This document shows positions 8,445 to 16,811 of a stretch of DNA of 38,817 nucleotides, piece after piece; the stretch's first letter is position 1, and each line of letters begins with the position of its first letter. Source of the DNA: Pusillimonas sp. TS35. Its GTDB lineage: Bacteria; Pseudomonadota; Gammaproteobacteria; Burkholderiales; Burkholderiaceae_B. A program made the translations under genes and the position numbers. Where the stretch lies: NCBI RefSeq assembly GCF_009857885.1, contig NZ_WWER01000013.1, forward strand, positions 1 through 38,817, read 5' to 3'. Under the pieces are notes generated by a model. It did no database searches. It saw nothing but the letters and a program-made list of their open reading frames with translations, and was not told where the DNA came from.

Positions 8445-8831
8445 ATGTCTGAATCCTTCGCTACCCCGCATCCGGGTGAGCAGCAGGCTCCGCATCCCTC
8501 TCGAGGCATCATCTTCTGCCCGCGCTGCGGCTCTCCCCAAACCCAGGCCAAGAATCGCGCCAAGAAGCTCGGTGGCGCCTTCGGTACGTGCTTCGGTATC
8601 GCCAATTCGTTCTCTGGCGCTGCCAAGGGTGCCGCTGCCTGTGCTGCCATCGGCCTGAGAGCAACTGCCCAAACTTCCTCTCTGAACAGCATCACCGCCG
8701 CCGTGCTTAGCGCACTGGCCGGTGGTGCGATAGGTTGCGCCACTGGTGCCACTCTGGGCCAAGTCATCGATGACACGGTGCTGAACAACTTCCTATGTTT
8801 CCACTGCGGCCATTCCTTCCCGACCCCATAA
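8445..8831 (+). CDS. Small protein with a split zinc ribbon around a glycine-rich hairpin
   Basis: The 128-residue product has CPRC at 25-28 and CFHC at 118-121, two CxxC knuckles of the kind that form a zinc ribbon. Between them lies a hydrophobic Gly/Ala-rich segment (about 42-112) with glycine-zipper character, for example GGAFGTCFG and ALAGGAIGCATGATLG, which could insert in a membrane as a hairpin. AAGGAG at about 8435 is a good ribosome binding site. The DUF932 gene follows after 21 bases in the same direction. I do not recognise a named family; the location suggests an ICE accessory protein. Confidence 0.65.
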   Translation: MSESFATPHPGEQQAPHPSRGIIFCPRCGSPQTQAKNRAKKLGGAFGTCFGIANSFSGAAKGAAACAAIGLRATAQTSSLNSITAAVLSALAGGAIGCATGATLGQVIDDTVLNNFLCFHCGHSFPTP

Positions 8832-8852
8832 CCATTCCTCTGGAGAACCCTC

Positions 8853-9815
8853 ATGGCTCACCTCGTTGAACAGATGGCCTATGTCGGCCAAACGCCCTGG
8901 CATGGCCTGGGTAATGAACTATCCGCCAACCAACCCCTTGAAGTCTGGCAAAAACAAGCCGGAATGGATTGGGACATTAAAGAAGCCCCTGTGCAATTCA
9001 CCGATGTGGTGGACGACACGCAAAGCCGCCTGATTACGTTCCCGCAAAGCAAGGTGCTGTACCGCTCCGACACCCACGCTCCGTTGTCTGTTGTCAGTCA
9101 ACGCTATCAGGTCGTGCAGCCTCGCGAGCTTCTGGAGTTCTATCGAGATCTCACGGAAGTCTCAGGCTTTCAGCTGGAAACCGCAGGTGTCTTGAAGGGT
9201 GGCAAGAAAGTCTGGGCATTGGCACGTACAGGGCATACGGCCACGATTCAGGCGAACGATGTCACCAACGCCTATGTGCTGCTGGCTACGGCTTGTGATG
9301 GCACGCTGGCGACCACTGCTCAGTTCACAGCGGTTCGAGTCGTCTATAATAACACGCTGGCTGTAGCCATCGATGACAGCCGTGGGGCCGTGAAAGTGCC
9401 GCACAGCACGACCTTCGATGCAGAGGCCGTCAAGCGTCAATTGGACATTTCCGTATCCAGTTGGGACACTTTCATGTACCGCATGAAAATGCTCAGCGAG
9501 CGCCCGGTCAAGCACTCGGAAGCGGAAGCGTTCTTTCGGCAGCTGTTCACCGAACCCCGCCAAGACGTTTCCACACAGCCCAATGAACGGGCCATGTCCA
9601 AAGCACTGGACATCTACAACGGTCGGGGCCGTGGTGCAGAACTGGGCTCATCGAAGGGAACCGCCCTTGGGCTACTCAATTCGATCACCGAGTTCGTGGA
9701 TCACGAACGGCGTGCCCGTAACACCACCGACTACCGCCTGGATTCAGCATGGTTCAGTCAGGGCGCCGCACTGAAGCAGAAGGCACTGGATCGCACCTTG
9801 GCGATGCTTGCATGA
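8853..9815 (+). CDS. DUF932 (TIGR03299-type) phage/plasmid-like protein
   Basis: The 320-residue protein starts MAHLVEQMAYVGQTPWHGLG and continues through LSVVSQRYQVVQPRELLEFYRDL and VYNNTL, features of the DUF932 family common on conjugative elements and phages. The molecular role is unknown; members often sit beside single-strand-annealing or recombination genes. GGAG at about 8840 precedes the ATG. A strong hairpin follows the stop at 9842, and the next gene, which might have been the functional partner, is cut short at about 9930. Confidence 0.8.
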   Translation: MAHLVEQMAYVGQTPWHGLGNELSANQPLEVWQKQAGMDWDIKEAPVQFTDVVDDTQSRLITFPQSKVLYRSDTHAPLSVVSQRYQVVQPRELLEFYRDLTEVSGFQLETAGVLKGGKKVWALARTGHTATIQANDVTNAYVLLATACDGTLATTAQFTAVRVVYNNTLAVAIDDSRGAVKVPHSTTFDAEAVKRQLDISVSSWDTFMYRMKMLSERPVKHSEAEAFFRQLFTEPRQDVSTQPNERAMSKALDIYNGRGRGAELGSSKGTALGLLNSITEFVDHERRARNTTDYRLDSAWFSQGAALKQKALDRTLAMLA

Positions 9816-9841
9816 AACACTCTCTTTCCACCACCACGGCA

Positions 9842-9874
9842 TAAGGCCCGGCGACTTAATTGCGCCGGGCCTTA
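9842..9874 (+). terminator. 12-bp hairpin between DUF932 and the truncated next gene
   Basis: TAAGGCCCGGCG (9842-9853) pairs perfectly with CGCCGGGCCTTA (9863-9874) across a 9-base loop, followed by TGTCTTTTATGG. The stem is strong and the T-rich tail short, so it could be a terminator or attenuator before the next start at 9896. Confidence 0.6.
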
Positions 9875-9895
9875 TGTCTTTTATGGAGTTCGATT

Positions 9896-9988
9896 ATGAA
9901 TACCGCTGTCCAAGTTCAACCACACGCACTTGTCCGGGGACTTGTTCAGATCGATAAACAAACTGGAGTGGGTCCACGTTCCTTATAA
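9896..9988 (+). pseudogene. Start of an ICE gene cut off by the catabolic block
   Basis: After GGAG (9885-9888) an ATG at 9896 opens MNTAVQVQPHALVR, then runs out of frame through Bug-receptor DNA to a stop at 9988, 30 codons in all. Only about the first 10-12 codons seem native to the ICE. The ribosome binding site and position after DUF932 show that a real gene was here. Its identity cannot be told from the stub. It marks the left edge of the catabolic DNA at about 9921-9930. Confidence 0.5.
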
Positions 9989-10406
9989 AGGCACTGCCCC
10001 CGCGCTGTCCGACCTGATGGGGAACATGGTGTCCGTCATGTTCGTGCCGCCGCCCGCCACCTTGGGACCGGCGGCAGCTGGGCGAATCAAGCTCATCGCG
10101 GTGTCCGGCGACTCGCGCATTCCCGCACTGCCCGACGTTCCCACGGTGAGCGAGAGCGGCATATCGAACTACAGCGTCAACAATTGGTATGGTCTGTTCG
10201 CGCCCGCGGGAACCCCCGAGGCCGTGCTTAATACCTTGTCCAGCGCGGTGGCCGACGCCTTGAAAGACAAGAAAGTGCTGGACACCCTTGCAAAGCAAGG
10301 AGGCGAGGCCGGAAAACTGGATCGGAAGCAGTTCTCGGCCTATGTTGCGGACGAGGTGGCAAAGTGGGGCAAGGTCGCCAAACAGGCTGGCGTGAAACCA
10401 CAGTAA
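9930..10406 (+). pseudogene. Bug-type tripartite tricarboxylate transporter receptor, C-terminal half only
   Basis: The frame encodes HLSGDLFRSINKLEWVHVPYKG, then PTVSESGISNY and APAGTPEAVLNTL, the second half of a Bug (TctC-like) periplasmic binding protein. Normal members have about 320 residues; about 158 remain, and the signal peptide and first lobe are missing. The break coincides with the left edge of the catabolic DNA. TTG at 9930 could serve as a start, but without a signal peptide the product would not be exported. It is the truncated end of the block that once extended further left in its donor. Confidence 0.85.
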
Positions 10407-10427
10407 GGCTGCCGCCTGCCGCTTCGA

Positions 10428-11255
10428 TCAACCATCCCGGTCCGCCGCCGGGATTTTTCTATTCGGCTGGCCTCGGCTTTTCAGCCCCTTCTGTTCTCGT
10501 TGCTGGCTCCCCGAGGCCAGGTTGATCGTGTAGTAGTAGCGATCAGCCCTGAAATAGGATTTGAAGAGAACGAAGGAAGCACCGCTGCCCAGGCGGCATA
10601 AACGGCTAATCAGCAATACCGGCGCCCCCACCGGGACCGCAAGCAGCTGCGCCATACCGGTATCCGCAACGAGCGCATCGATGAACTGGCGTTCGTCGAT
10701 GCATTTCAGGCCGAGCCGGGTTTCAAGGATTTCGCTGATCGGGGCGTTTTCAAGATTTTCCCGCACGACCCGGGCTCCGGTCTCGACCGACATGAACGCA
10801 TGGTGCACCACCAGCGGCTGGCCTTCAAAATACCTTAGCCGGGCGATCTTGTAGACTTCGGCGGGATCGACCTGGGCCAGCCCCGGCTCCAGGTCGGCGG
10901 GCACGCGCACGGTTTCCAGAACTCGCGCGTAGGTGTCCAGATGCAGGCTGGAAAAATCCTCGACCATGCCGGTGAGCCGCTTGCTGGTGGGCGCATCCGG
11001 ACGGCGTTTGAGGAAAGTCCCCCTGGCCCGGTGACGCTCGATGATTCCCTCGTGCTCCAAGCCCCGCAAGGCTTCCCGCACGGTCTCGCGGGACACCCCG
11101 AACTCTTCGCAAAGCACTTGCTCGGTGGGCAGTCGATCGCCCGGCTGGTATTCCAGGCTCATGCGGCGTTCGAGAATATGCCGCACCTGCAGATACTTGG
11201 GAAAAGGATTGAAGAACGGCGCTCCGCCGGGCTGTTGCTTGTTTTTTTCGGTCAT
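10428..11255 (-). CDS. GntR-family transcriptional regulator (HutC/UTRA type)
   Basis: The start at 11255 (MTEKNKQQPGG) is preferred over a frame extending to 11372 because the winged helix begins at NPFPKYLQVRHILERRM and CAGGA sits just upstream. The 275-residue protein has a GntR winged helix (about 18-85; LPTEQVLCEEFGVSRETVREALRGLEHEGIIERHRARGTF in two helices plus wing) and a UTRA ligand-binding domain (about 100-250) of the HutC class. Such regulators usually repress catabolic or transport genes until a small acid or sugar ligand binds. It converges with the Bug fragment and lies 130 bases beyond the dienelactone hydrolase stop. Confidence 0.85.
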   Translation of the reverse strand: MTEKNKQQPGGAPFFNPFPKYLQVRHILERRMSLEYQPGDRLPTEQVLCEEFGVSRETVREALRGLEHEGIIERHRARGTFLKRRPDAPTSKRLTGMVEDFSSLHLDTYARVLETVRVPADLEPGLAQVDPAEVYKIARLRYFEGQPLVVHHAFMSVETGARVVRENLENAPISEILETRLGLKCIDERQFIDALVADTGMAQLLAVPVGAPVLLISRLCRLGSGASFVLFKSYFRADRYYYTINLASGSQQREQKGLKSRGQPNRKIPAADRDG

Positions 11256-11387
11256 TTCCTGAAACGACGCATATCGACATGCGTGATGCCCATTGGTGAA
11301 CTCTTCGCATGGAGCGGCCCGGGCGGCTTGGCGCTCTGGTTTGGAACGCCGGGAGACGCCCGATGCGGTCACACAAAGTTTACCAAA

Positions 11388-12275
11388 CTACCGCAGATAC
11401 CGATTGAACCAATCCAGGGTTCGGCTCCAGGCGAGATCCGCCGCCGCCTTGTCATAGCGTGGCGTCGAGTCGTTATGGAAACCGTGGTTCGTGCCGGGGT
11501 AGATATAGGCCTCGTAGGTCTTGCCGTGCTGCTTCAGCGCCGCCTCGTACGCAGGCCAGGTCTGATTCACGTTGGGATCGTTTTCAGCAAATTGCAGCAG
11601 CAAGGGCGCCTTGATGCGAGGCACGTCTTCAGGCTTGGCCTGGCGCCCATAAAAGGGAACCGCCGCGCCGAGCTCGGGATAGGCGACAGCGGCAGCGTTG
11701 GCGACGCCGCCCCCATAGCAGAACCCGGTGATGCCGACTTTTCCGCTTGCACCCTCGTACGCGGCCATGAACTCGACGGCGGCGAAAAAGTCGTTCATCA
11801 ATTTCACGGGATCGACCTTCTGCTGCAGCTCGCGGCCCTTGTCGTCATTACCGGGATAGCCGCCCTGCGACGTGAGCCCGTCTGGCGCCAGCGCAACGAA
11901 CCCGGCTTTGGCAAGGCGCCTGGCCACATCTTCTATGTATGGGTTCAGGCCACTGTTCTCGTGCACCACGACGATCGCGGGCGGCTTGCCCTCGGACTTG
12001 GCGGGCTTGACCAGATAGGCCCGCACCTGGCCATTGCCTTGGGCGGAGGGATAGGTGATGTATTCCGAGACGATATCGGGATCGGTGAAAGAAACCTGTT
12101 GTGCAAGCGCGTAGTTGGGGCGTAGCGAAGCCAGCAGGGCCGAAGCCGTCAGGCCGCCCAAGGCGAACTTGCCGGCCCGGCTGAGAAATTGGCGCTTGGT
12201 GATTTTTCCGTGCACGTAATGGTCGTAAAGTTCGAGCAACTCGGGTGCGAAATCTTTGGCTGTCAGTCTCGTCAT
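11388..12275 (-). CDS. Dienelactone hydrolase family protein with N-terminal export-like segment
   Basis: The 295-residue protein has an alpha/beta-hydrolase fold with nucleophile Cys in GFCYGGG, acidic residue in AENDPNV and histidine in TNHGFHND, the Cys-Asp-His triad of dienelactone hydrolases. Residues about 27-58 (KRQFLSRAGKFALGGLTASA and then LLASLRPNYALAQ) look like a signal or anchor ending in an ALA-type cleavage site, preceded by a longer N-terminal segment than usual. It is therefore probably periplasmic. AAGGAGG gives a strong ribosome binding site. The substrate is not known; ring-cleavage lactones are the classic one, but many members act on other esters. Confidence 0.85.
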   Translation of the reverse strand: MTRLTAKDFAPELLELYDHYVHGKITKRQFLSRAGKFALGGLTASALLASLRPNYALAQQVSFTDPDIVSEYITYPSAQGNGQVRAYLVKPAKSEGKPPAIVVVHENSGLNPYIEDVARRLAKAGFVALAPDGLTSQGGYPGNDDKGRELQQKVDPVKLMNDFFAAVEFMAAYEGASGKVGITGFCYGGGVANAAAVAYPELGAAVPFYGRQAKPEDVPRIKAPLLLQFAENDPNVNQTWPAYEAALKQHGKTYEAYIYPGTNHGFHNDSTPRYDKAAADLAWSRTLDWFNRYLR

Positions 12276-12363
12276 GGCGCCTCCTTTTTATTGGCAGGCG
12301 CGAATGAACCCGCGTGTTTCGATTATGAAGCCATCGCCATGGATGATCCAGGATTTTTTCAAT

Positions 12364-12393
12364 GGGGTCAGACCCCATGCGGGGTCTGACCCC
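12364..12393. repeat. GGGGTCAGACCCC palindrome, copy 1
   Basis: GGGGTCAGACCCC, an ATGC loop and GGGGTCTGACCCC form a perfect 13-bp stem. It lies between the divergent dienelactone hydrolase and Hsp20 genes. Related copies occur at 12930, 12980, 13021, 32349 and 34794, all inside the catabolic block and none in the ICE parts. Confidence 0.9.
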
Positions 12394-12500
12394 TCCCGCT
12401 CTTGAAAATAAAACGCCAGCCCACATATACATGCCAAGCAAGTCGGCGCCATCGATCGGCCCAACGCCAATCTTGTAATGATGATTTCAGGAGAATCAAC

Positions 12501-12920
12501 ATGAGCAACATCACCCGCCGCGACCCCTTCGGCGATCTCTTCCGTGGTTTCTTCGTCAGGCCCGTCGACTTCGGTTTTGATGCGGCGCTCGAATCGCCGG
12601 AAATGAGAGTGGATGTCAAAGAGAATGCCGAAGGCTACCAAGTCCAGGCCGAGCTGCCCGGTGTCAAGAAGGAAGACATCCATGTGCAGATCGACGGTCC
12701 CCGCGTTTCCATCGGCGCCGAGCGCAAGCAGGAAAGGCAGGAAAAGGATGGCGAACGCGTCCTGCGCACCGAGCGCTACTTCGGCAGAGTGTCCCGCAGC
12801 TTCCAGCTCAGCCAGGACGTGGACGAGTCCACCGCCACCGCCCGGTTCAACGATGGTGTTCTGGAGCTGACGCTTCCGAAAAAAGCACAGGCTCAGGCCA
12901 AGCGTCTGACCATCGCTTGA
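12501..12920 (+). CDS. Small heat shock protein Hsp20 (alpha-crystallin family)
   Basis: The start at 12501 follows AGGAG (12489-12493) and gives 139 residues. A short N-terminal arm (MSNITRRDPFGDLFRGFF) leads to an alpha-crystallin domain (about 33-130) with the conserved VQAELPGVKKEDI and the family signature NDGVLELTLPKK. It would hold unfolding proteins in an ATP-independent way as cytoplasmic oligomers. The C-terminal IxI anchor is not obvious. Palindromic repeats flank it on both sides, and it has no clear metabolic link to its neighbours. Confidence 0.93.
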   Translation: MSNITRRDPFGDLFRGFFVRPVDFGFDAALESPEMRVDVKENAEGYQVQAELPGVKKEDIHVQIDGPRVSIGAERKQERQEKDGERVLRTERYFGRVSRSFQLSQDVDESTATARFNDGVLELTLPKKAQAQAKRLTIA

Positions 12921-12929
12921 GGCGGTGAA

Positions 12930-13047
12930 GGGGTCAGACCCCGTACGGGGTCTGACCCCAGTCGAAGGAGGGGTCGGGAGGGGTCGGACCCCATTCGGGG
13001 TCCGACCCCGGCTGAAGTGGGGGGTCAGACCCATAGGGTCTGACCCC
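12930..13047. repeat. Three GGGGTC-palindromes in tandem, copies 2-4
   Basis: Copy 2 (12930-12959) has the standard arms with a GTAC loop. Copy 3 (12980-13009) has GGGGTCGGACCCC/GGGGTCCGACCCC with an ATTC loop, so the central A-T pair is replaced by G-C on both arms. Copy 4 (13021-13047) has arms one pair shorter (GGGGTCAGACCC) and an ATA loop. They fill the space between the convergent Hsp20 and IclR genes and may act as a bidirectional terminator. Confidence 0.9.
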
Positions 13048-13059
13048 TTAAGTAATTCC

Positions 13060-13872
13060 TCAAGCCGGCAAGCGTTCGAGATCGCGTGAAATCTCTGCGG
13101 ACACCTGCAGCAGGCGGGGGCCGATTTCGTCGATCAGTTCCCGCTCCCGATCATTCCCACCCAGAGACATGGCCGCCAAGACGTATGTTGGAGCGCCTCG
13201 GTCATACAAGGGCGTAGCAACGGAATTCGATTGACGCGTCACCGGCGAGGCCATGAAACAGAAGCCCCGCTCTTCGAGTTCCTGAAAGGCCGCATAGATG
13301 CCAGGCATGTACTTGTGCGTACCCTCCGCGCTGACGTCCTTAAGAGCCTCGAACAATTCCGCCTGCACGGCGGGCTTCTGCGCCCACAAGTAGGCGCGCC
13401 CCGATGCCGAACGGGCGATCGGCGCCAACGCGCCGGTAGCCAATCCGAGGTGGCTGAGCCCGCTGGGAACGGCATGTTCCAGTACGAGCATCTGCAGGCG
13501 CTCACGCGCCATCAGGCTGACATGGACACCGAACTCTTCAGCGAACCGCATCATTTGAGGGGATGCTGCCTGCACGACCGGAAGCCCGCGCTTGACAACG
13601 CGCCCCAACGCCAGGCAAGCGACGTCGGGGCCGTAGGCACCGCTGGCATCCTGCCTCAAGAAGTTCGCGTCGACCAAGGTGGCGATCAGCTTGGACGCCG
13701 TCGTCCGTGGCAAACCCAGGCGCGTCGAAATTTCAGCATGCGTGAGCAGCGGTTCCCGGCTGTCGAACAGATGGAGAATATCGAGCCCTCGTTGCAATGA
13801 ATTCACTTGGCCGCCGGATGGCGTTTCGAGCCCAAGCGCGGACGGATTTACTTCAGCGGTCCTGCGTCTCAT
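13060..13872 (-). CDS. IclR-family transcriptional regulator (distal of a pair)
   Basis: The 270-residue protein has an N-terminal winged helix (about 23-85; SLQRGLDILHLFD, HAEISTRLGLPRTTASKLIATL) and the IclR effector-binding domain (about 100-265; SASGRAYLWA, SVATPLYDRG). Its ATG overlaps the stop of the upstream IclR gene by ATGA (13869-13872), so the two are translationally coupled. IclR proteins control aromatic, fatty-acid or terpene breakdown by binding paired half-sites and sensing a pathway metabolite. The pair lies downstream of the AtuA-carboxylase operon and is the best candidate controller of the block. Confidence 0.9.
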   Translation of the reverse strand: MRRRTAEVNPSALGLETPSGGQVNSLQRGLDILHLFDSREPLLTHAEISTRLGLPRTTASKLIATLVDANFLRQDASGAYGPDVACLALGRVVKRGLPVVQAASPQMMRFAEEFGVHVSLMARERLQMLVLEHAVPSGLSHLGLATGALAPIARSASGRAYLWAQKPAVQAELFEALKDVSAEGTHKYMPGIYAAFQELEERGFCFMASPVTRQSNSVATPLYDRGAPTYVLAAMSLGGNDRERELIDEIGPRLLQVSAEISRDLERLPA

Positions 13873-14675
13873 CCTATGCTCCTGCGTGCGACATCGCGCT
13901 CCAGGCGATGTTTGATTTCCAGCAGCCTTGGCGCGATCGCCTCCGACAGATGCTCCGCCGTCACCTGGTTGGCCGGAACGGCAAATCCCAGCGCGTAGGC
14001 GTGGGGCCGATCAGGCATGTCGATCACGACCGCGATGCCGTTGGTTCCGGTTTCCAATGTTCCTGTAGCGATGCAATAGTCGTGCGCCTGCATTTCGCGG
14101 ACGCTGGCCTGGATGGCCGGCTCCAGGCCCGGCCAATGCTCGGGATGCGCCTGCGCGATGGCGCCCAGCAACTTGCTGCGTTCGTTTTCGCTCATTGCGC
14201 CGATAACGGCCCTTCCCAGGGCGGATCTTGACAGGCTCAGGCGCGAGCCCGGATGCACGCGCAATGCAAACAGCATGCTCCGTCCATGGCAGACTTCCTG
14301 GCAAACCATGCTCAACCCGTCCAGCGATGCCAGCACGATGGACCCATTATGGTCGTCCGCCAGTTCTTGCATCAAAGGCCGCGCCTGCGTCGTCAGCTCG
14401 CCAATCGAGGCAGCCAGGTAGCCTAGAGCCAGCACTGACGCGCCCAATTTGTATTGCGCGTTCTGCGGAGAATAAATGAGATAGCCGGAAGCAGTAAGGT
14501 GCGCCGTAATCCGCGAGACAGTGGGTTTGGGCACACCCGTCATGGCAGCCAGCTCGGCATTCGAGCGCCAAGCATTGTCGGGCTCGAATGCTTGCAGAAT
14601 GGCAAGCCCCCGCGCCAAAACACGGACGCCGGCTCCACCGCTGTCCGCGTCGGAGCGGTCCTTGATCTGGTTCAT
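13869..14675 (-). CDS. IclR-family transcriptional regulator (proximal of a pair)
   Basis: The start at 14675 (MNQIKDRSDADSGG) follows ACAGGA; an in-frame ATG at 14720 adds a poor N-terminus. The 268-residue protein has the IclR winged helix (about 16-78; GLAILQAFEPDN, AELAAMTGVPKPTVSRITAHL) and effector domain (RSALGRAVIGAMS, ETGTNGIAVVIDM). A TATAAT element sits upstream on the minus strand near 14701-14706, which suggests its own promoter separate from the carboxylase operon 155 bases away. Two IclR proteins in one operon might form a heteromer or divide control between the two catabolic branches; this is inference. Confidence 0.9.
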   Translation of the reverse strand: MNQIKDRSDADSGGAGVRVLARGLAILQAFEPDNAWRSNAELAAMTGVPKPTVSRITAHLTASGYLIYSPQNAQYKLGASVLALGYLAASIGELTTQARPLMQELADDHNGSIVLASLDGLSMVCQEVCHGRSMLFALRVHPGSRLSLSRSALGRAVIGAMSENERSKLLGAIAQAHPEHWPGLEPAIQASVREMQAHDYCIATGTLETGTNGIAVVIDMPDRPHAYALGFAVPANQVTAEHLSEAIAPRLLEIKHRLERDVARRSIG

Positions 14676-14829
14676 GTAGGTCCTGTAAGTCGAAAATGGA
14701 ATTATAGGCCACCATGTCAAGATGAATTGGCTATGCGACGGATTTTTAAGAGAAACAAGTCTTCGCTGACACCGGTTTAAAACAAAATTTGCCTCGTTGA
14801 TCCGGAGACCGCGCTATTGATCGCCAGAT

Positions 14830-16809
14830 TTACGAGCCGCCCTGGGGCTCGGCCACCTCCACTTCGACCAGCAGATCGCCGACATTCACGTTGGCACCTA
14901 CGGGAAAATGGATGGCGGTTACCACTCCGTTTGCCGACGCGAGCACTTGGTTCTCCATCTTCATGGCCTCCACGACGGCGAGTACTTCGCCCTCGGCTAC
15001 CAGGCTCCCAATTCGAACAAGTAGTGCCGTGACGATGCCAGGCATGGGGGCAACGGCGGCGCCGGCGGCCTTGACTTCGCCGGGGCTGCGCAAACGAGCA
15101 GGGACCAGCGCATAGCGGTTGCCATCTATTTGCAACTCGATGGCAGCGCCCGTATCGCAAGCAGCCCATTCGCTTCCGTTGACCGTACCCCGAGAGATAT
15201 CGCCGCCGGCCGATGACACGCCTACCCGGAAAGCCTCTCCGTCCACACTCAATTGAACACCGTTTTCGTGGAGGCCCGTCAAGCCTGCCTGGACCAATTG
15301 GTCGCCCGCCCAGAAACCCAGCATTCCGAGAGGCGCTGTTGCGCTCAACGAGCTGCGATCCAACACACCGTGTCTACCGCCCGCGGCCCAAGGCGAGAGC
15401 GATTCGGCCGGCGTGCACGAGCAGGCGGCCGCGCAAGCGATGGCAGCGGCCGCCACGCCGGCTTGCGGCTTGTGAAGCGCCGTTGCCTCGTCCAAGTACT
15501 GCGTATGAACATCCCCGCTCTGGACTGCGGGATCCTCGAGCACCCGGGTCAGGAATCCGAGATTGGTCGTCAGACCAAGCAGCGCCGTGCGCCTCACGGC
15601 ATCACGCATTTGCCCCAGCGCTCGGGCGCGGTCCTCACCCCGAACCACCAACTTCGCCACCATGGGGTCATAGAAGGCGGGGACGCTGTCCCCGTCAGCC
15701 ACCCCGGCCTCGACCCGCACGCCTTGCGGCCAAGCCACGCGCGATACGCGGCCCGGCGCCGGCCGGAAGCCTTCTACCGGATCCTCCGCATAGATTCTGC
15801 ATTCGATCGCGCAACCCGAGGCCTTGATTTGCGACTGCGACAAGGGCAAGGAACCGCCCGCGGCAACCTGAAACTGCCATGCGACCAGATCCTGGCCAGT
15901 GATTTCTTCCGTAACAGGGTGCTCGACCTGCAGGCGCGTATTTACTTCCAGGAAGTAAAAATTGTGCTCCTGATCAACGATGAATTCGAACGTTCCCGCG
16001 TTTACATATCCGATACTGCGAGCGCCTCGCACCGCCGCATCGTGCAGCCGCATCCGGACAGCCTCGGGCAACCCGATAGCCGGCGCTTCTTCCACCACCT
16101 TTTGATGACGCCGCTGCAAGGTGCACTCGCGCTCGAACAGGTGCACCACCTTGCCTTGCTGGTCGCCGAACACCTGCACCTCGATGTGCCTGGGCCGCTC
16201 GACGAAACGTTCCACGATCAGCCGTCCATCGCCAAAGCTGCTGCGCGCCACCCGGATCGCCGCTTCGATCGCGGGGCGCAGCCCGGCCAATGACCGCAGG
16301 ACCTGCATGCCCTTCCCGCCTCCGCCGGCGCTGGGCTTGAGCAGCACCGGCAGTCCGATCTCGCTGATCATCCGCTCTATTTGCGCCGGATCTTCGCTGG
16401 CCTCGACCATGCCTGGCACGGTAGGCACGCCGGCGTCCCGCATCAGGGATTTGGCGCGGGATTTGTCGCCGAGCGCCAAGATCGTCTCCGCTCGTGGACC
16501 GATGAAAGTCAGCCCCGCATCCTGCACCGCTTGAGCGAACTCCGCGTTTTCGGAAAGAAAGCCGTATCCGGGATGGACCGCCTCGCAGTCATGCTGCAGG
16601 GCAGCAGCGATGATCGCCTCCCCTTTCAGATAACTGTCGGTGGCCGGACCCGCGCCCAGGCAAACCGTCGCTGCGGCGCCCTTCAAATGCAATGCGCCCG
16701 CATCGGCAGATGAATGAACTGCCACGTACTCCATCCCAAGCTGTCGGCAAGTCCGGGCGATACGGCAGGCGATTTCACCGCGGTTGGCAATCAATATGCG
16801 TTTGAACAT
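14830..16809 (-). CDS. Acyl-CoA carboxylase alpha subunit (biotin carboxylase plus biotin carrier)
   Basis: The 659-residue subunit charges biotin with bicarbonate using ATP. Visible are the biotin-carboxylase N-terminal domain (MFKRILIANRGEIA), the ATP-grasp loop GGGGKG (162-167), ERECTLQRRHQK (226-237), EVNTRLQVEHPVTE (288-301), and a C-terminal carrier domain with EAMKMEN, where K617 takes the biotin. Length and layout fit the alpha subunits of methylcrotonyl- and geranyl-CoA carboxylases. The start is 2 bases past the beta-subunit stop. With AtuA-type partners upstream, a branched alpha,beta-unsaturated acyl-CoA is the likely substrate. Confidence 0.93.
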   Translation of the reverse strand: MFKRILIANRGEIACRIARTCRQLGMEYVAVHSSADAGALHLKGAAATVCLGAGPATDSYLKGEAIIAAALQHDCEAVHPGYGFLSENAEFAQAVQDAGLTFIGPRAETILALGDKSRAKSLMRDAGVPTVPGMVEASEDPAQIERMISEIGLPVLLKPSAGGGGKGMQVLRSLAGLRPAIEAAIRVARSSFGDGRLIVERFVERPRHIEVQVFGDQQGKVVHLFERECTLQRRHQKVVEEAPAIGLPEAVRMRLHDAAVRGARSIGYVNAGTFEFIVDQEHNFYFLEVNTRLQVEHPVTEEITGQDLVAWQFQVAAGGSLPLSQSQIKASGCAIECRIYAEDPVEGFRPAPGRVSRVAWPQGVRVEAGVADGDSVPAFYDPMVAKLVVRGEDRARALGQMRDAVRRTALLGLTTNLGFLTRVLEDPAVQSGDVHTQYLDEATALHKPQAGVAAAAIACAAACSCTPAESLSPWAAGGRHGVLDRSSLSATAPLGMLGFWAGDQLVQAGLTGLHENGVQLSVDGEAFRVGVSSAGGDISRGTVNGSEWAACDTGAAIELQIDGNRYALVPARLRSPGEVKAAGAAVAPMPGIVTALLVRIGSLVAEGEVLAVVEAMKMENQVLASANGVVTAIHFPVGANVNVGDLLVEVEVAEPQGGS

Positions 16810-16811
16810 GT

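Noticed and set aside
10941-12125. 394-codon open frame on the plus strand
   Set aside because: It lies antisense to the GntR and dienelactone hydrolase genes; high GC makes long shadow frames, and it has no recognisable domain.
12930-13047. CRISPR array from tandem palindromes
   Set aside because: Only three copies, with unequal and very short gaps and no cas genes; they are isolated palindromes also found elsewhere in the block.
15253-16293. 346-codon open frame on the plus strand
   Set aside because: It is antisense to the carboxylase alpha subunit, which has all its motifs.
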